A stretch of DNA of 36,625 nt, taken from assembly GCF_016820635.1 (NCBI RefSeq), contig NZ_WSFU01000050.1:1-36625 (forward strand), given 5' to 3'. Below, piece by piece: positions 9,211 through 17,113 of this stretch; the stretch's first letter is position 1; each line of letters starts with the position of its first letter. The notes beneath the pieces were generated by a model that did no database searches, was not told where the DNA came from, and saw only the letters and a program-made list of their open reading frames with translations. The position numbers and the translations under genes are program-made. This stretch comes from Anaeromonas gelatinilytica (lineage in GTDB: Bacteria > Bacillota > Clostridia > Tissierellales > SIT17).

Positions 9211-10254
9211 TTAATGTCTTCCAGTATTACTTCTTATATTCTCAATTAAATCTTTTGCATCTTTAGATCTAAAGAACTCATATGTTGATATTGGTACAAA
9301 ATCCTTAATTCTTTCAATTTCATCTTTTTTTATCAGCTCTCGAACAAAAGATGCACTAATAGCTCTTCTCTTTGATTGGAGTCTCGGTACAATTTTCACC
9401 CTCATATTATTACCTTCTAAAATTCTTTTCATTGTTTCATTGTATGTCCTAGTTACTTCACAATAGGGCTCTTCTCCTACATACCTACTATTGATATTTA
9501 ATGTAGGAATTATATACTTCTTAAATATAGTTAAATCTAATTCTGCATAAACTTTTACAACTTCTTGTGAGTCCTTCATAAAATATGATGGAAATGTAGC
9601 TCTAGAAACCATATATGATCCACCCTTATGAAGAATAACATTGTCTAAATATTCAATTTCCTTCTTAACAAGTTCATATCTTATTGAAAAAGGTATAATT
9701 GAGGCTTCTTCTGATACCACAAATAAATGAAGGGCATCATTTTCCCTAGCAGCTGTTTCTACTAAATATTGATGCCCATTTGTAAAGGGATTAGCATTCA
9801 TTACTATACTGGCAATATTCTTACCATTTACTGTCTGAGTTGATATCTCTTTTAGATAAGAATTAATACCATCTGAAATATTTTCCATTAGCACAACTTC
9901 ATTCACTCTAGCAATTTCATAAAATCCTAGGAAATTAAAAGATTTTGCTGATTCAGGTTTTGTATAAATAAAAAGATGAGTATTACCCCTTTGATATGCT
10001 TCTGATATTAAATGAGAGATAACTTTATTTAATAGACTTGTTCCTTGATATTCTGGTTTGATGGCAATAGATCTTAAAGTGTTTTTTGAAAGAGAACCTG
10101 TTGCAACCAGCTCATCTCCATTAAATACTCCAACCGTATATTCTACATTTTCATCTAAACGAATATTTTGAGTATTTAAAAATTCTTCTAATTCTCTTTT
10201 TTCTTCTTTATCATCAAGAAAAATTCTTTTCTTCTCTAATTGTAACCCTAGCAT
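9211..10254 (-). CDS. citC: [citrate (pro-3S)-lyase] ligase CitC
   Basis: 347 residues. It acetylates the thiol of the CitD prosthetic group using acetate and ATP and so switches citrate lyase on. The N-terminal ~130 residues form a GNAT-like domain (SIAIKPEYQGTSLLNKVI). From ~145 a nucleotidyltransferase domain begins with VMNANPFTNGHQYL, where N155-PFTNG-H161 is the HxGH-like ATP site, and ends with the ISASFVR motif that matches ISxTxVR of this superfamily. First gene of the operon; its ATG is about 50 bases behind the proposed -10 element. Confidence 0.96.
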   Translation of the reverse strand: MLGLQLEKKRIFLDDKEEKRELEEFLNTQNIRLDENVEYTVGVFNGDELVATGSLSKNTLRSIAIKPEYQGTSLLNKVISHLISEAYQRGNTHLFIYTKPESAKSFNFLGFYEIARVNEVVLMENISDGINSYLKEISTQTVNGKNIASIVMNANPFTNGHQYLVETAARENDALHLFVVSEEASIIPFSIRYELVKKEIEYLDNVILHKGGSYMVSRATFPSYFMKDSQEVVKVYAELDLTIFKKYIIPTLNINSRYVGEEPYCEVTRTYNETMKRILEGNNMRVKIVPRLQSKRRAISASFVRELIKKDEIERIKDFVPISTYEFFRSKDAKDLIENIRSNTGRH

Positions 10255-10303
10255 TTTTAAATTACCTTCTTTCTAAGCTTAAATCCCTTTTAAGTGCATA
10301 TTA

Positions 10304-10332
10304 ATTATACAATCACAGTATTTCTTTCCCAA
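10304..10332 (-). promoter_or_regulatory. promoter of the cit-oad operon
   Basis: On the minus strand TTGGGA (10327-10332) is 17 bases from a perfect TATAAT (10304-10309). It reads into citC about 50 bases further on. The two weak bases in the -35 box and the operator copies just upstream fit a promoter that needs an activator. Confidence 0.65.
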
Positions 10333-10352
10333 GTTTTTTTCATGTTTCTAAT

Positions 10353-10369
10353 GTATTTTTAGTGTTTTG
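10353..10369 (+). promoter_or_regulatory. third copy of the GTATTYTTARTGTKTT half-site
   Basis: Matches the half-site of the large inverted repeat at 10397-10433 at 16 of 17 degenerate positions. It lies 20 bases upstream of the -35 box of the cit operon, a usual position for an activator site. It is probably a second operator for the divergent GntR regulator. Confidence 0.5.
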
Positions 10370-10396
10370 TATATTTCTTCAAATTATATCTAAATA

Positions 10397-10433
10397 AAAC
10401 ACATTAAAAATACTTGGTATTCTTAATGTGTTT
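10397..10433. promoter_or_regulatory. 37-bp near-perfect inverted repeat, candidate GntR operator
   Basis: Arms AAACACATTAA and TTAATGTGTTT enclose a second inverted repeat AATAC-TTG-GTATT; only one base pair (10408/10422) fails to match. It lies between the cit promoter and the GntR gene start. A TATACA at 10448-10453 could be the -10 element for the regulator gene, in which case the repeat covers its -35 region and would allow autoregulation. No T-tract follows, so it is not a standard terminator. Confidence 0.7.
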
Positions 10434-10486
10434 GGATAAAATGTAACTATACAAATTTTCCAGTATCGGTGAAGGGAAGGATATCT

Positions 10487-11170
10487 ATGTCAGAATATAT
10501 GGACGAATTTGTTAAAAATACAGACTTATCTCAAAACAAACCTATGCGTGATGTTATTTATGAAAGTTTAAGAAGTACAATTATTAAAGGTAAAATACCA
10601 GTTGGAGAAAGAATAATTGAAAAAGAATACGCTGATAGACTCAATATTAGTCGTACTCCAATAAGAGAAGCTTTAAAACGTTTAGAACTTGAAGAATTAG
10701 TAGAATATATTCCTAAATTTGGAGTTGTTGTAAAGAGAATTTCTAAAAAAGACGTCATTGAAATATACAAGATTAGACATTCTTTGGAAGTATTAGCTGC
10801 AGTAAATGCTATGGAAAATATAACTTCATCAGAAATACAAGAAATTAAAGATTTACTTAATTTAACAGAACAAAAAAATAATGAAGGAAGAGTAGAAGAA
10901 GTAATTGTACTTTTTGGAGAATTTAATTTTAAAATTTATAAGGCAAGTAAAATGAATAGACTTGCATCTATGATTTCTAAACTTAATGAATATCTACAGC
11001 GTTTTAGAGATATTTCTATTAAAGATAATAAAAGAAGAAAATCAGGACTAATTGAACATAAACAAATATTACAAGCTATTATAGACAAAGATAAAGCCAG
11101 AGTAGACAAACTTATACAAAGGCACCTTGACTACTCATTAAATATTGTACTTGAAGAAATTGATGAATAG
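10487..11170 (+). CDS. GntR-family (FCD) regulator, likely CitO-type citrate regulator
   Basis: 227 residues. Residues ~18-86 form a winged helix with the GntR signature (RTPIREALKRLE), and ~89-216 an all-helical FCD ligand-binding domain. The ATG at 10487 follows AAGGGAAGG by six bases; a GTG 18 bases upstream would swallow this site. It is divergent from the citrate operon and leads citG, the layout known for the activator CitO of Enterococcus faecalis, a FadR-subfamily GntR protein. In the FCD domain the usual D-x3-F-H metal ligands are replaced (FGEFNFKIYKAS has E and K), while the later EHKQIL and RHLDYS histidines remain, so metal use may be altered. Citrate response is inference from context. 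Confidence 0.9.
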   Translation: MSEYMDEFVKNTDLSQNKPMRDVIYESLRSTIIKGKIPVGERIIEKEYADRLNISRTPIREALKRLELEELVEYIPKFGVVVKRISKKDVIEIYKIRHSLEVLAAVNAMENITSSEIQEIKDLLNLTEQKNNEGRVEEVIVLFGEFNFKIYKASKMNRLASMISKLNEYLQRFRDISIKDNKRRKSGLIEHKQILQAIIDKDKARVDKLIQRHLDYSLNIVLEEIDE

Positions 11171-11180
11171 GAGAAAATAA

Positions 11181-12056
11181 ATGAATAAAGAATCATATGC
11201 CCATTATGTTGCATCACTTGCTCAAAGAGCAATATTATATGAAGTAAGTGTAAGTCCAAAACCTGGTCTTGTAGATCGTGAAAATAATGGGGCTCATAAT
11301 GACATGAACTTTTTCACCTTTTTATCTAGTAGCTCTTCTCTATACAAAGGACTGTATGAATTTACTATGGCAGGTATAAATTTTAAAGAAAAGAATATTT
11401 CTAAACTGCTCAATAATATTAGACCCATAGGAATTGATTGTGAAAAAGCTATGTTTGATGCTACAAAAGGGATAAATACTCATAAAGGAATCATATTCTC
11501 ATTTGGAATATTATGTGCAACTATAGGTTATTTATATGAAAAAAAACATAAAGAAATATTTCTTGCAGAAGAGGTTACTTCTGTAGTAAAAGATATGACA
11601 AAAGATTTAGTTACTAAAGACTTTTACAATTTAGACTTCAAGAAAAATTTAACCCATGGAGAGTATTTATACAAAGCTTATGGACTAAAAGGAATCCGTG
11701 GAGAAGTAGAATCTGGTTTTAAAACAGTAATATCAAAACCCATATCTATAATAAGACAATGGGATACTAATAAAAATCTTAGTAAAAATGATTTATTTTT
11801 AGAAGTCTTACTTTATATTATATCATCATCTGAAGATACAAATATAGTCACACGAGGTGGTATTAATAGCCTTAAATATGTAAAAGATACATCAAAAAGA
11901 TTTTTAGAAAATGGAGGTATGAAACAATCTAATGCAAAAAAAATACTTAATTCTATAAATGATTCTTTTGTAAAAATGAATATTAGTCCTGGAGGTTCTG
12001 CAGATTTATTAGCAGTAACAATTTTTCTTGCTCTCATAGAAAATATAACATTGTAA
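11181..12056 (+). CDS. citG: triphosphoribosyl-dephospho-CoA synthase
   Basis: 291 residues. CitG makes 2'-(5''-triphosphoribosyl)-3'-dephospho-CoA from dephospho-CoA and ATP, the precursor used by CitX. Typical family features are the N-terminal EVSVSPKPGLVDRENNGAHNDM, the central LTHGEYLYKAYGLKGIRGE and the SPGGSADLLAVTIFL block near the C terminus. AGGAGA lies before the ATG, 10 bases behind the regulator stop, so the two genes form one operon. It completes the citrate lyase assembly set. The stop codon lies inside a long palindrome. Confidence 0.95.
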   Translation: MNKESYAHYVASLAQRAILYEVSVSPKPGLVDRENNGAHNDMNFFTFLSSSSSLYKGLYEFTMAGINFKEKNISKLLNNIRPIGIDCEKAMFDATKGINTHKGIIFSFGILCATIGYLYEKKHKEIFLAEEVTSVVKDMTKDLVTKDFYNLDFKKNLTHGEYLYKAYGLKGIRGEVESGFKTVISKPISIIRQWDTNKNLSKNDLFLEVLLYIISSSEDTNIVTRGGINSLKYVKDTSKRFLENGGMKQSNAKKILNSINDSFVKMNISPGGSADLLAVTIFLALIENITL

Positions 12057-12087
12057 ACAGAGCATATCATGATATGCTCTGTTTACA
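12052..12087. terminator. perfect 36-bp palindrome spanning the citG stop codon
   Basis: Two 18-base arms are exactly complementary with no spacer (centre at 12069/12070), and the citG TAA is inside the left arm. In RNA it would form a 16-bp hairpin with a 4-base loop. There is no T-tract on either side, so it may act as a processing or stability hairpin, a weak terminator or a protein-binding site. Confidence 0.5.
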
Positions 12088-12223
12088 GATTCATCTACAA
12101 TTCTTAAATAAAGATATTTATCTTCTTTATTAAGTCTATTCTTCAATTTATTAATAATTTTATTAGTTTTCTTCTGCACCCCTCAAAATATCATTTATAT
12201 ATATTTTTTCTAAACTCCTTTAA

Positions 12224-12253
12224 TTCACACAAGTAAACAAGGTAGAATACAAT
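12224..12253 (+). promoter_or_regulatory. promoter of the ABC transporter operon
   Basis: TTCACA and TACAAT are separated by 18 bases, about 35 bases upstream of the ATPase start. TAGAAT at 12243 is a less well spaced alternative -10. Confidence 0.45.
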
Positions 12254-12289
12254 AATATATCCAGTGAAATGTTAAAGGAGGAAAACCCT

Positions 12290-13069
12290 ATGAACAATGA
12301 TAAGGTTTTAGAAATAAAGAACCTAAGTATGACTTATCATACATTAGATGGAGAAACTCACGCCCTAGATGATATTTCTCTAAATATTAATAGAGGAGAA
12401 ATTGTTGTATTAGTAGGTCCTAGTGGATGCGGTAAGTCTACTTTATTATCTATAATAGCAGATTTAATAGAACCTTCCAAGGGTGAGGTTCTATTAAATA
12501 ATGAGAAATTAAAAAAGTCTACTAAAGATGTCGGATATATGTTTCAAAAGGATAATCTTTTTGAATGGAGAACTATTAAGCAAAATAGTCTCATAGGATT
12601 AGAAATTCAAGATAAAGTTACTAAAGAAGGAAAAGAATTTGTAGAACATCTCTTAGATATCTACGGACTTGGAGAATTTAAAGATAGTTACCCTAGTCAA
12701 TTATCTGGAGGAATGAGACAAAGGGTTGCCCTTATTCGCACCTTAGCTACAAGGCCTAATTTTCTTTTATTAGATGAACCTTTTTCCGCACTAGATTATC
12801 AAACAAGGTTGGCAATATCCGATGAAATCGGTCAAATACTAAGAAAAGAAAAAAAGACAGCTCTTATGGTTACCCACGATATATCAGAAGCTATATCTAT
12901 GGCTGATAAAGTGGTTGTATTATCTAAAAGACCAGGTCGTATTAAAGATATTATCCCTATCCAGCTTACTTGTCCAGATTGTGATAGAAGTCCAATGAAA
13001 TCTAGGGAAGCTCCTGAATTTAAAGATTATTTTAATAGAATATGGAAGGAGCTGGATGTTCATGTCTAA
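12290..13069 (+). CDS. NitT/TauT-type ABC transporter ATP-binding protein
   Basis: 259 residues. Walker A GPSGCGKST at ~43-51, Q-loop in MFQKDNLFEW, signature LSGGMRQR, Walker B LLLDEPFSALD and the switch histidine in MVTHD. The C-terminal PGRIKDII segment followed by a short tail is typical of the nitrate/sulfonate/taurine (SsuB/TauB/ThiZ) group. The ATG at 12290 has AAAGGAGG eight bases upstream; an ATG 21 bases earlier lies before that site. It overlaps the permease gene. The substrate cannot be told from the ATPase; possibilities include an organic anion, a thiamine precursor or a sulfonate. Confidence 0.93.
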   Translation: MNNDKVLEIKNLSMTYHTLDGETHALDDISLNINRGEIVVLVGPSGCGKSTLLSIIADLIEPSKGEVLLNNEKLKKSTKDVGYMFQKDNLFEWRTIKQNSLIGLEIQDKVTKEGKEFVEHLLDIYGLGEFKDSYPSQLSGGMRQRVALIRTLATRPNFLLLDEPFSALDYQTRLAISDEIGQILRKEKKTALMVTHDISEAISMADKVVVLSKRPGRIKDIIPIQLTCPDCDRSPMKSREAPEFKDYFNRIWKELDVHV

Positions 13070-13868
13070 TAGTAATAAATCAAAGGAACATGAAAACTAT
13101 ATAAAATCTATAAAAAAAAGAAAAAGATATATTAAAACTACTCAATGGCTTATTCTTATACTCTTCTTTGGAATATGGGAAATGCTAGCTAGATGTCAAA
13201 TTATAGACATCTTTTTAACTAGCTATCCTTCTGAAATGTTTGATTTATTTATTAACTTTGTGAAAAACGGAACTCTATTTGAACATTTAGGTATCTCTTT
13301 AATGGAAAATGTTGTGGGATTTCTAGGGGGAACTATTTTAGGCATTATCATTGCCATATTATTATGGTGGTCTGATTTTATATCAAAGGTATTAGACCCT
13401 TATTTAGTAGTATTAAATAGTCTACCTAAGACTGCATTAGCACCTATAATAATAATATGGGTTGGGGCTGGATATTCTGGTATAATCGTTACAGCAATTT
13501 CAGTTTCAATAGTTGTTACTATAATGAATGTATATAATGGATTTAAAGAAGTAGATATCGATAAAATAAAGATGTTGCAAACATTTGGTGCAACTAAATT
13601 CCAAATTTTAAAAAAAGTGATTCTTCCTTCTAGTGTCCCTGCTATGATTAATTCATTAAAAATAAATATAGGATTATCTTGGGTAGGAGTCATAGTTGGT
13701 GAATTCTTAGTATCTAGAGCTGGAATAGGATATCTCATAGTTTATGGTGGTCAAGTTTTCCAGTTAGATTTAGTTATGATGAGTGTGTTAGTATTAGCTA
13801 TAATAGCCGCATTGATGTATCAAGGTGTAGCTCTTATTGAAAAAAAATATATGAAATGGAGACAATAA
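13056..13868 (+). CDS. NitT/TauT-type ABC transporter permease
   Basis: 270 residues (268 if translation starts at the second ATG at 13062). About six membrane segments and the EAA loop that docks on the ATPase, MLQTFGATKFQILKKVILP at ~175-195. Overlaps the ATPase gene by 14 bases with AAGGAG just upstream. No gene for a periplasmic-type substrate-binding lipoprotein follows; the next gene is on the other strand. Either the binding protein is encoded elsewhere or it has been lost. Confidence 0.92.
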   Translation: MFMSNSNKSKEHENYIKSIKKRKRYIKTTQWLILILFFGIWEMLARCQIIDIFLTSYPSEMFDLFINFVKNGTLFEHLGISLMENVVGFLGGTILGIIIAILLWWSDFISKVLDPYLVVLNSLPKTALAPIIIIWVGAGYSGIIVTAISVSIVVTIMNVYNGFKEVDIDKIKMLQTFGATKFQILKKVILPSSVPAMINSLKINIGLSWVGVIVGEFLVSRAGIGYLIVYGGQVFQLDLVMMSVLVLAIIAALMYQGVALIEKKYMKWRQ

Positions 13869-13896
13869 TATAAATCATCTTAATTGTGCCTGTCTC

Positions 13897-13954
13897 AAAA
13901 AGCATCCGATATCTACACAATTTAGTGTTAAGATACTAGGCTGCTTTTATTTTT
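13897..13954 (+). terminator. terminator-like hairpin after the ABC operon
   Basis: AAAAGCA and TGCTTTT enclose a second helix (TATCT/AGATA and ACAC/GTGT), followed by ATTTTTT. It starts about 29 bases after the permease stop. The flanking CCTGTCTCAAAAAG resembles insertion-sequence ends seen in Firmicutes, so it may derive from a mobile element remnant. Confidence 0.55.
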
Positions 13955-14125
13955 TGTATAACAAAATAGAGATTCTGAAAATCCCGTAAAAAATTCATAT
14001 TAACTTAATTTTAAGTCTTAAATGTTATTATTTTAGTCAGGAAGACAACCTTCCTTATTTATTACATCCTATAATTGTTTTAATCCTCTAATATTTATTT
14101 CATTTTACTCCTTCAATATTTATTT

Positions 14126-15430
14126 TTATAATAAAACTGCTGCAATTGTACCCATTATTAATAATGGTATATTGTAATGTAAAAATGTTGGAACAGAGGT
14201 ACCCCATATATGATCATGTTGCCCATCCACATTTAAACCAGCTGTTGGCCCAAGTGTACTATCAGAAGCAGGAGATCCGGCATCTCCAAGAGCACCCGCA
14301 GTCCCTACCAAAGCAATAGTAGCTGCAGGACTAAAACCCATAGCCATAGCAATTGGCACGAATATAGCTGCTAGTATTGGAATAGTTCCAAATGAAGTAC
14401 CTATACCCATAGTTATTACTAGTCCAATTAATAACATTAAAAATGCTGATATTAATTTACTACCTCCCATAATATTTACACTTGCTTCAACTAGAGAATC
14501 AACACCTCCTGTAGCTCTTATAACAGAGGCATATCCTGAAGCAACTAACATAACAAAAGCTATAAAGCCCATAAGTTCTATTCCACCTGTTAGAATATCG
14601 TCCATATCATTCCATTTAAATGCTCCAAAAACTAACATCATTGCAAGACCTATAATTGCTCCTAATGGTAATGAGCCTGTAGTTATTTGAATTGTAAAGG
14701 CAGCTATTGCCCCTATAATTGCTCCTATATGCGAACAAGTCAAATTTGTATCTATTGTATAATCCGTATCAACTTCGATTACTTTAGTTTCTGTATATTC
14801 TCTAGGTTTTCTATATGAAATTAAAATAGCTATGAATAAGCCAATTATCATTCCAAAACCTGGTAAAATCATTGATTTCCAAACCATCTCTGTCACAACA
14901 TTCACACCATTTTCTATTAAAGAGTCCCTAATTATATTATGAAATATAAGCCCAAATCCTGCTGGTATCATAATATAAGGAGCTTTAAGCCCAAATGTCA
15001 AAGCACACGCTACAGCCCTTCTATCTATTTTAAGTTTATTCATAACTGTAATAAGTGGTGGAATCAATATAGGAATAAATGCTATATGGACTGGTATTAA
15101 ATTTTGAGATAAACATGCAATAACTGCTATTAAAAAAATAAATACAAATTTTTTATTTTTAATTACTGAACCAATTTTTAAAGCTAAAATTTCTGCTGCA
15201 CCTGTTTTTCCAATAGCAAAGGCTAAAGCACCTAATAAAATATAAGATAGAGCAGTTTCGGCATTTCCTCCCATACCTTCTATTAAAATTGTCATCGTTT
15301 CTCCTAAACCCATTCCTGAAATTAATCCTCCAGTTATGGCAGCTAATATAAGTGCTATTAATATATTTACTTTTATTAAACTAAGAACAACCATTACTAC
15401 CACTGAAATTAATACTGGATTAGTTAACAT
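14126..15430 (-). CDS. NhaC-superfamily transporter, YuiF-like
   Basis: 434 residues with about eleven to twelve membrane segments. The C-terminal block ALGDAGSPASDSTLGPTAGL followed by DGQHDHIWGTSVPTF is characteristic of the Na+/H+ antiporter family branch that includes B. subtilis YuiF, reported as a histidine permease. The N-terminal GGLISGMGLGET and the GGNAETALSYILLGALAF segments also fit. The ATG has AAGGGGTG upstream. It stands alone between intergenic regions. Exchange of Na+ for a proton or uptake of an amino acid are both possible; Na+ recycling would complement the decarboxylase pump, but this is inference. Confidence 0.85.
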   Translation of the reverse strand: MLTNPVLISVVVMVVLSLIKVNILIALILAAITGGLISGMGLGETMTILIEGMGGNAETALSYILLGALAFAIGKTGAAEILALKIGSVIKNKKFVFIFLIAVIACLSQNLIPVHIAFIPILIPPLITVMNKLKIDRRAVACALTFGLKAPYIMIPAGFGLIFHNIIRDSLIENGVNVVTEMVWKSMILPGFGMIIGLFIAILISYRKPREYTETKVIEVDTDYTIDTNLTCSHIGAIIGAIAAFTIQITTGSLPLGAIIGLAMMLVFGAFKWNDMDDILTGGIELMGFIAFVMLVASGYASVIRATGGVDSLVEASVNIMGGSKLISAFLMLLIGLVITMGIGTSFGTIPILAAIFVPIAMAMGFSPAATIALVGTAGALGDAGSPASDSTLGPTAGLNVDGQHDHIWGTSVPTFLHYNIPLLIMGTIAAVLL

Positions 15431-15666
15431 TACATCACCCCTTTTTTAATATTTTATTTATAGTTAGTCCTAAAAAGAACTAATTATATATATAATTATT
15501 AAATAATTTTAACATACTTTTAAATTATAAGAAAGTATTCAATAAGTACCTATCTCCATAAAATTTAAAGATCATCATGGGTAATGTAAAAAAATTTGTG
15601 CTTAAGCGAAAAATAAAACTCTTTCAATATAATAGAGAGTCTAAATAGACAATATAAAAATATCTA

Positions 15667-16032
15667 TTAAATATAAATAGGTATTCCAAATTTCTTAGCA
15701 ACTTCTTTTAACCCTTCTTCAATTTCTTCTCTTGAAAAATTATTTTTTTCTAGAAAATCATCCTCAAAATTATTTAATCTTTGATAAAAATCTAGAGCTA
15801 ATTCCATATGTTTTTTATCTTTACAATCTAATTTCTCATATAATAAATTTTCAGCTTCATTTATTTTCCCTTTATTTATTAAGCTAATAAGCTCCTTATA
15901 AAGATAATCTGTTGGTGTATAATTCTCTTCATCTAACACCTGATAATCAATAGTATCTTTATTGAAAATAACTTTCGCCAAAAATCTCACTATATCTTCG
16001 ATCATTTTCATTACATAGTCTTGTTGAAACAT
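15667..16032 (-). CDS. DUF6483 family protein
   Basis: About 121 residues, cytoplasmic, mostly helical. The start MFQQDYVMKMIEDIVRFLAK is the usual opening of DUF6483 proteins of Firmicutes; the middle and C-terminal parts are charged helices (INKGKINEAENLLYEKL) with a TPR-like look. I use the ATG at 16032 because family members begin MFQQDY; a GTG 12 bases upstream is also possible, and neither has an ideal ribosome binding site. Function unknown. It is not clearly in an operon with its neighbours. Confidence 0.75.
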   Translation of the reverse strand: MFQQDYVMKMIEDIVRFLAKVIFNKDTIDYQVLDEENYTPTDYLYKELISLINKGKINEAENLLYEKLDCKDKKHMELALDFYQRLNNFEDDFLEKNNFSREEIEEGLKEVAKKFGIPIYI

Positions 16033-16098
16033 AAAATATATCACTAACCTTTCAAAATATCTATATTTTATAATATATAAAATACATTAAAAATTATA

Positions 16099-16650
16099 TT
16101 ATACATTATCATTTAATAAAACCATATGTATATGGTCCTCCCATTTTCCATTTATCTTTAAATATTTATATGCCATTCCCTCATTATAAAATCCTAATTT
16201 CTCAACAACTCTTAAAGACCGTTTATTTTTAGGCATGATATTGGCTTCAATTCTATGTAGTCCAAATTCATTAAACATAACATCAATTCCCTTTTGAATT
16301 GCCTCGGTTATATAACCCTTGTTAAGCTCATCCTTATCTAGTTTGTAACCAAGATGACAAGATAAAAATGCACCTCTTACAATATTGTTAAAACTAATAG
16401 ACCCTATTATTCTACTATTATCTTCCTTTTTAAAAATCCACAATCTAAGTAAATTATTATTTTCAATATTTAATAATTCTTTATCTAACTGTTCCTCCTG
16501 ATATTGTTTCGTATAAAATTCTTCATTTTTTACAGCTTCCCATTCTTCTAAAAAAGACTTATTTCTTAAATAATAATCTACAATTAATTTTTCATAGGAT
16601 CTGTCCAATACTTTTAATAATAGTCTTTCTGTTTCATAAACTTTATGCAT
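16099..16650 (-). CDS. GNAT-family N-acetyltransferase, RimJ/RimL type
   Basis: 183 residues. It has the features of the RimJ/RimL-like branch: ETERLLLKVLD at the N terminus, a long central region, then LGYKLDKDELNKGYITEAIQ (acetyl-CoA-binding loop), HRIEANIMPKNKRSLRVVEKLGF and a C-terminal strand ending DHIHMVLL. Proteins of this type acetylate the N terminus of ribosomal proteins or small molecules; the substrate here is unknown. The ATG at 16650 follows GGAGAG by eight bases, while the upstream GTG overlaps that site. Confidence 0.9.
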   Translation of the reverse strand: MHKVYETERLLLKVLDRSYEKLIVDYYLRNKSFLEEWEAVKNEEFYTKQYQEEQLDKELLNIENNNLLRLWIFKKEDNSRIIGSISFNNIVRGAFLSCHLGYKLDKDELNKGYITEAIQKGIDVMFNEFGLHRIEANIMPKNKRSLRVVEKLGFYNEGMAYKYLKINGKWEDHIHMVLLNDNV

Positions 16651-17020
16651 TAAAATCACTCTCCAATGTTAGACTTATTGATATAAAAAGTCATTTCATC
16701 ATTACTGCCTAACTTTTCTATTATAATATCATCACTAATTATTTCTACCTTCTCATAATATGTTCTTTATTTTACTCCATAAAAAATATGTTTTATAGAT
16801 TGTCAATAAAGAGCATCTAGTATATTTATTATAATCTATATATAATTAATCATTCTTCAACTATTCTAAAATCCCTTCCTATATTTCCCTTATGTATATC
16901 TTAATTTTAATAATAATTATATTTTGTAACTTTATTTAAATAAAGATTTTAATATAAATTAATTTTTACTTTCTATAAAGGTATAAATCTATAAGTGTAG
17001 AACTAATTAAATAAATAGAA

Positions 17021-17026
17021 TATAAT
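17021..17026 (+). promoter_or_regulatory. possible -10 element for the EamA gene
   Basis: TATAAT lies about 90 bases upstream of the gene. No good -35 is found 16-18 bases away. If used, the hairpin at 17034-17080 would be in the 5' untranslated leader. Confidence 0.3.
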
Positions 17027-17033
17027 AAAATTG

Positions 17034-17080
17034 ATAAATAGCTAATATGAAGATATTAATATCTTCATATTGGTTATTTA
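17034..17080 (+). promoter_or_regulatory. long hairpin in the leader of the EamA gene
   Basis: A perfect 28-bp palindrome at 17044-17071 extends outward with G-U and A-U pairs to about 23 base pairs. It ends roughly 33 bases before the start codon and is not followed by a T-tract. It may be a regulator site, an mRNA-stabilising hairpin or an attenuator. Confidence 0.5.
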
Positions 17081-17113
17081 TACTAAAACATTATTAAAAA
17101 GTAGGTGTATATA

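Larger units (their letters stand above)
16651..17113. other. AT-rich intergenic region without a recognisable gene
   Basis: About 460 bases between the divergent acetyltransferase and EamA genes. I find no convincing coding frame or RNA gene. It contains a TATAAT at 17021-17026 with a poor -35 and a long hairpin just before the EamA gene, both listed separately. Confidence 0.5.

Noticed and set aside
13400-13738. 112-codon minus-strand frame opposite the ABC permease gene
   Set aside because: Antisense shadow of a conserved permease without ribosome binding site.
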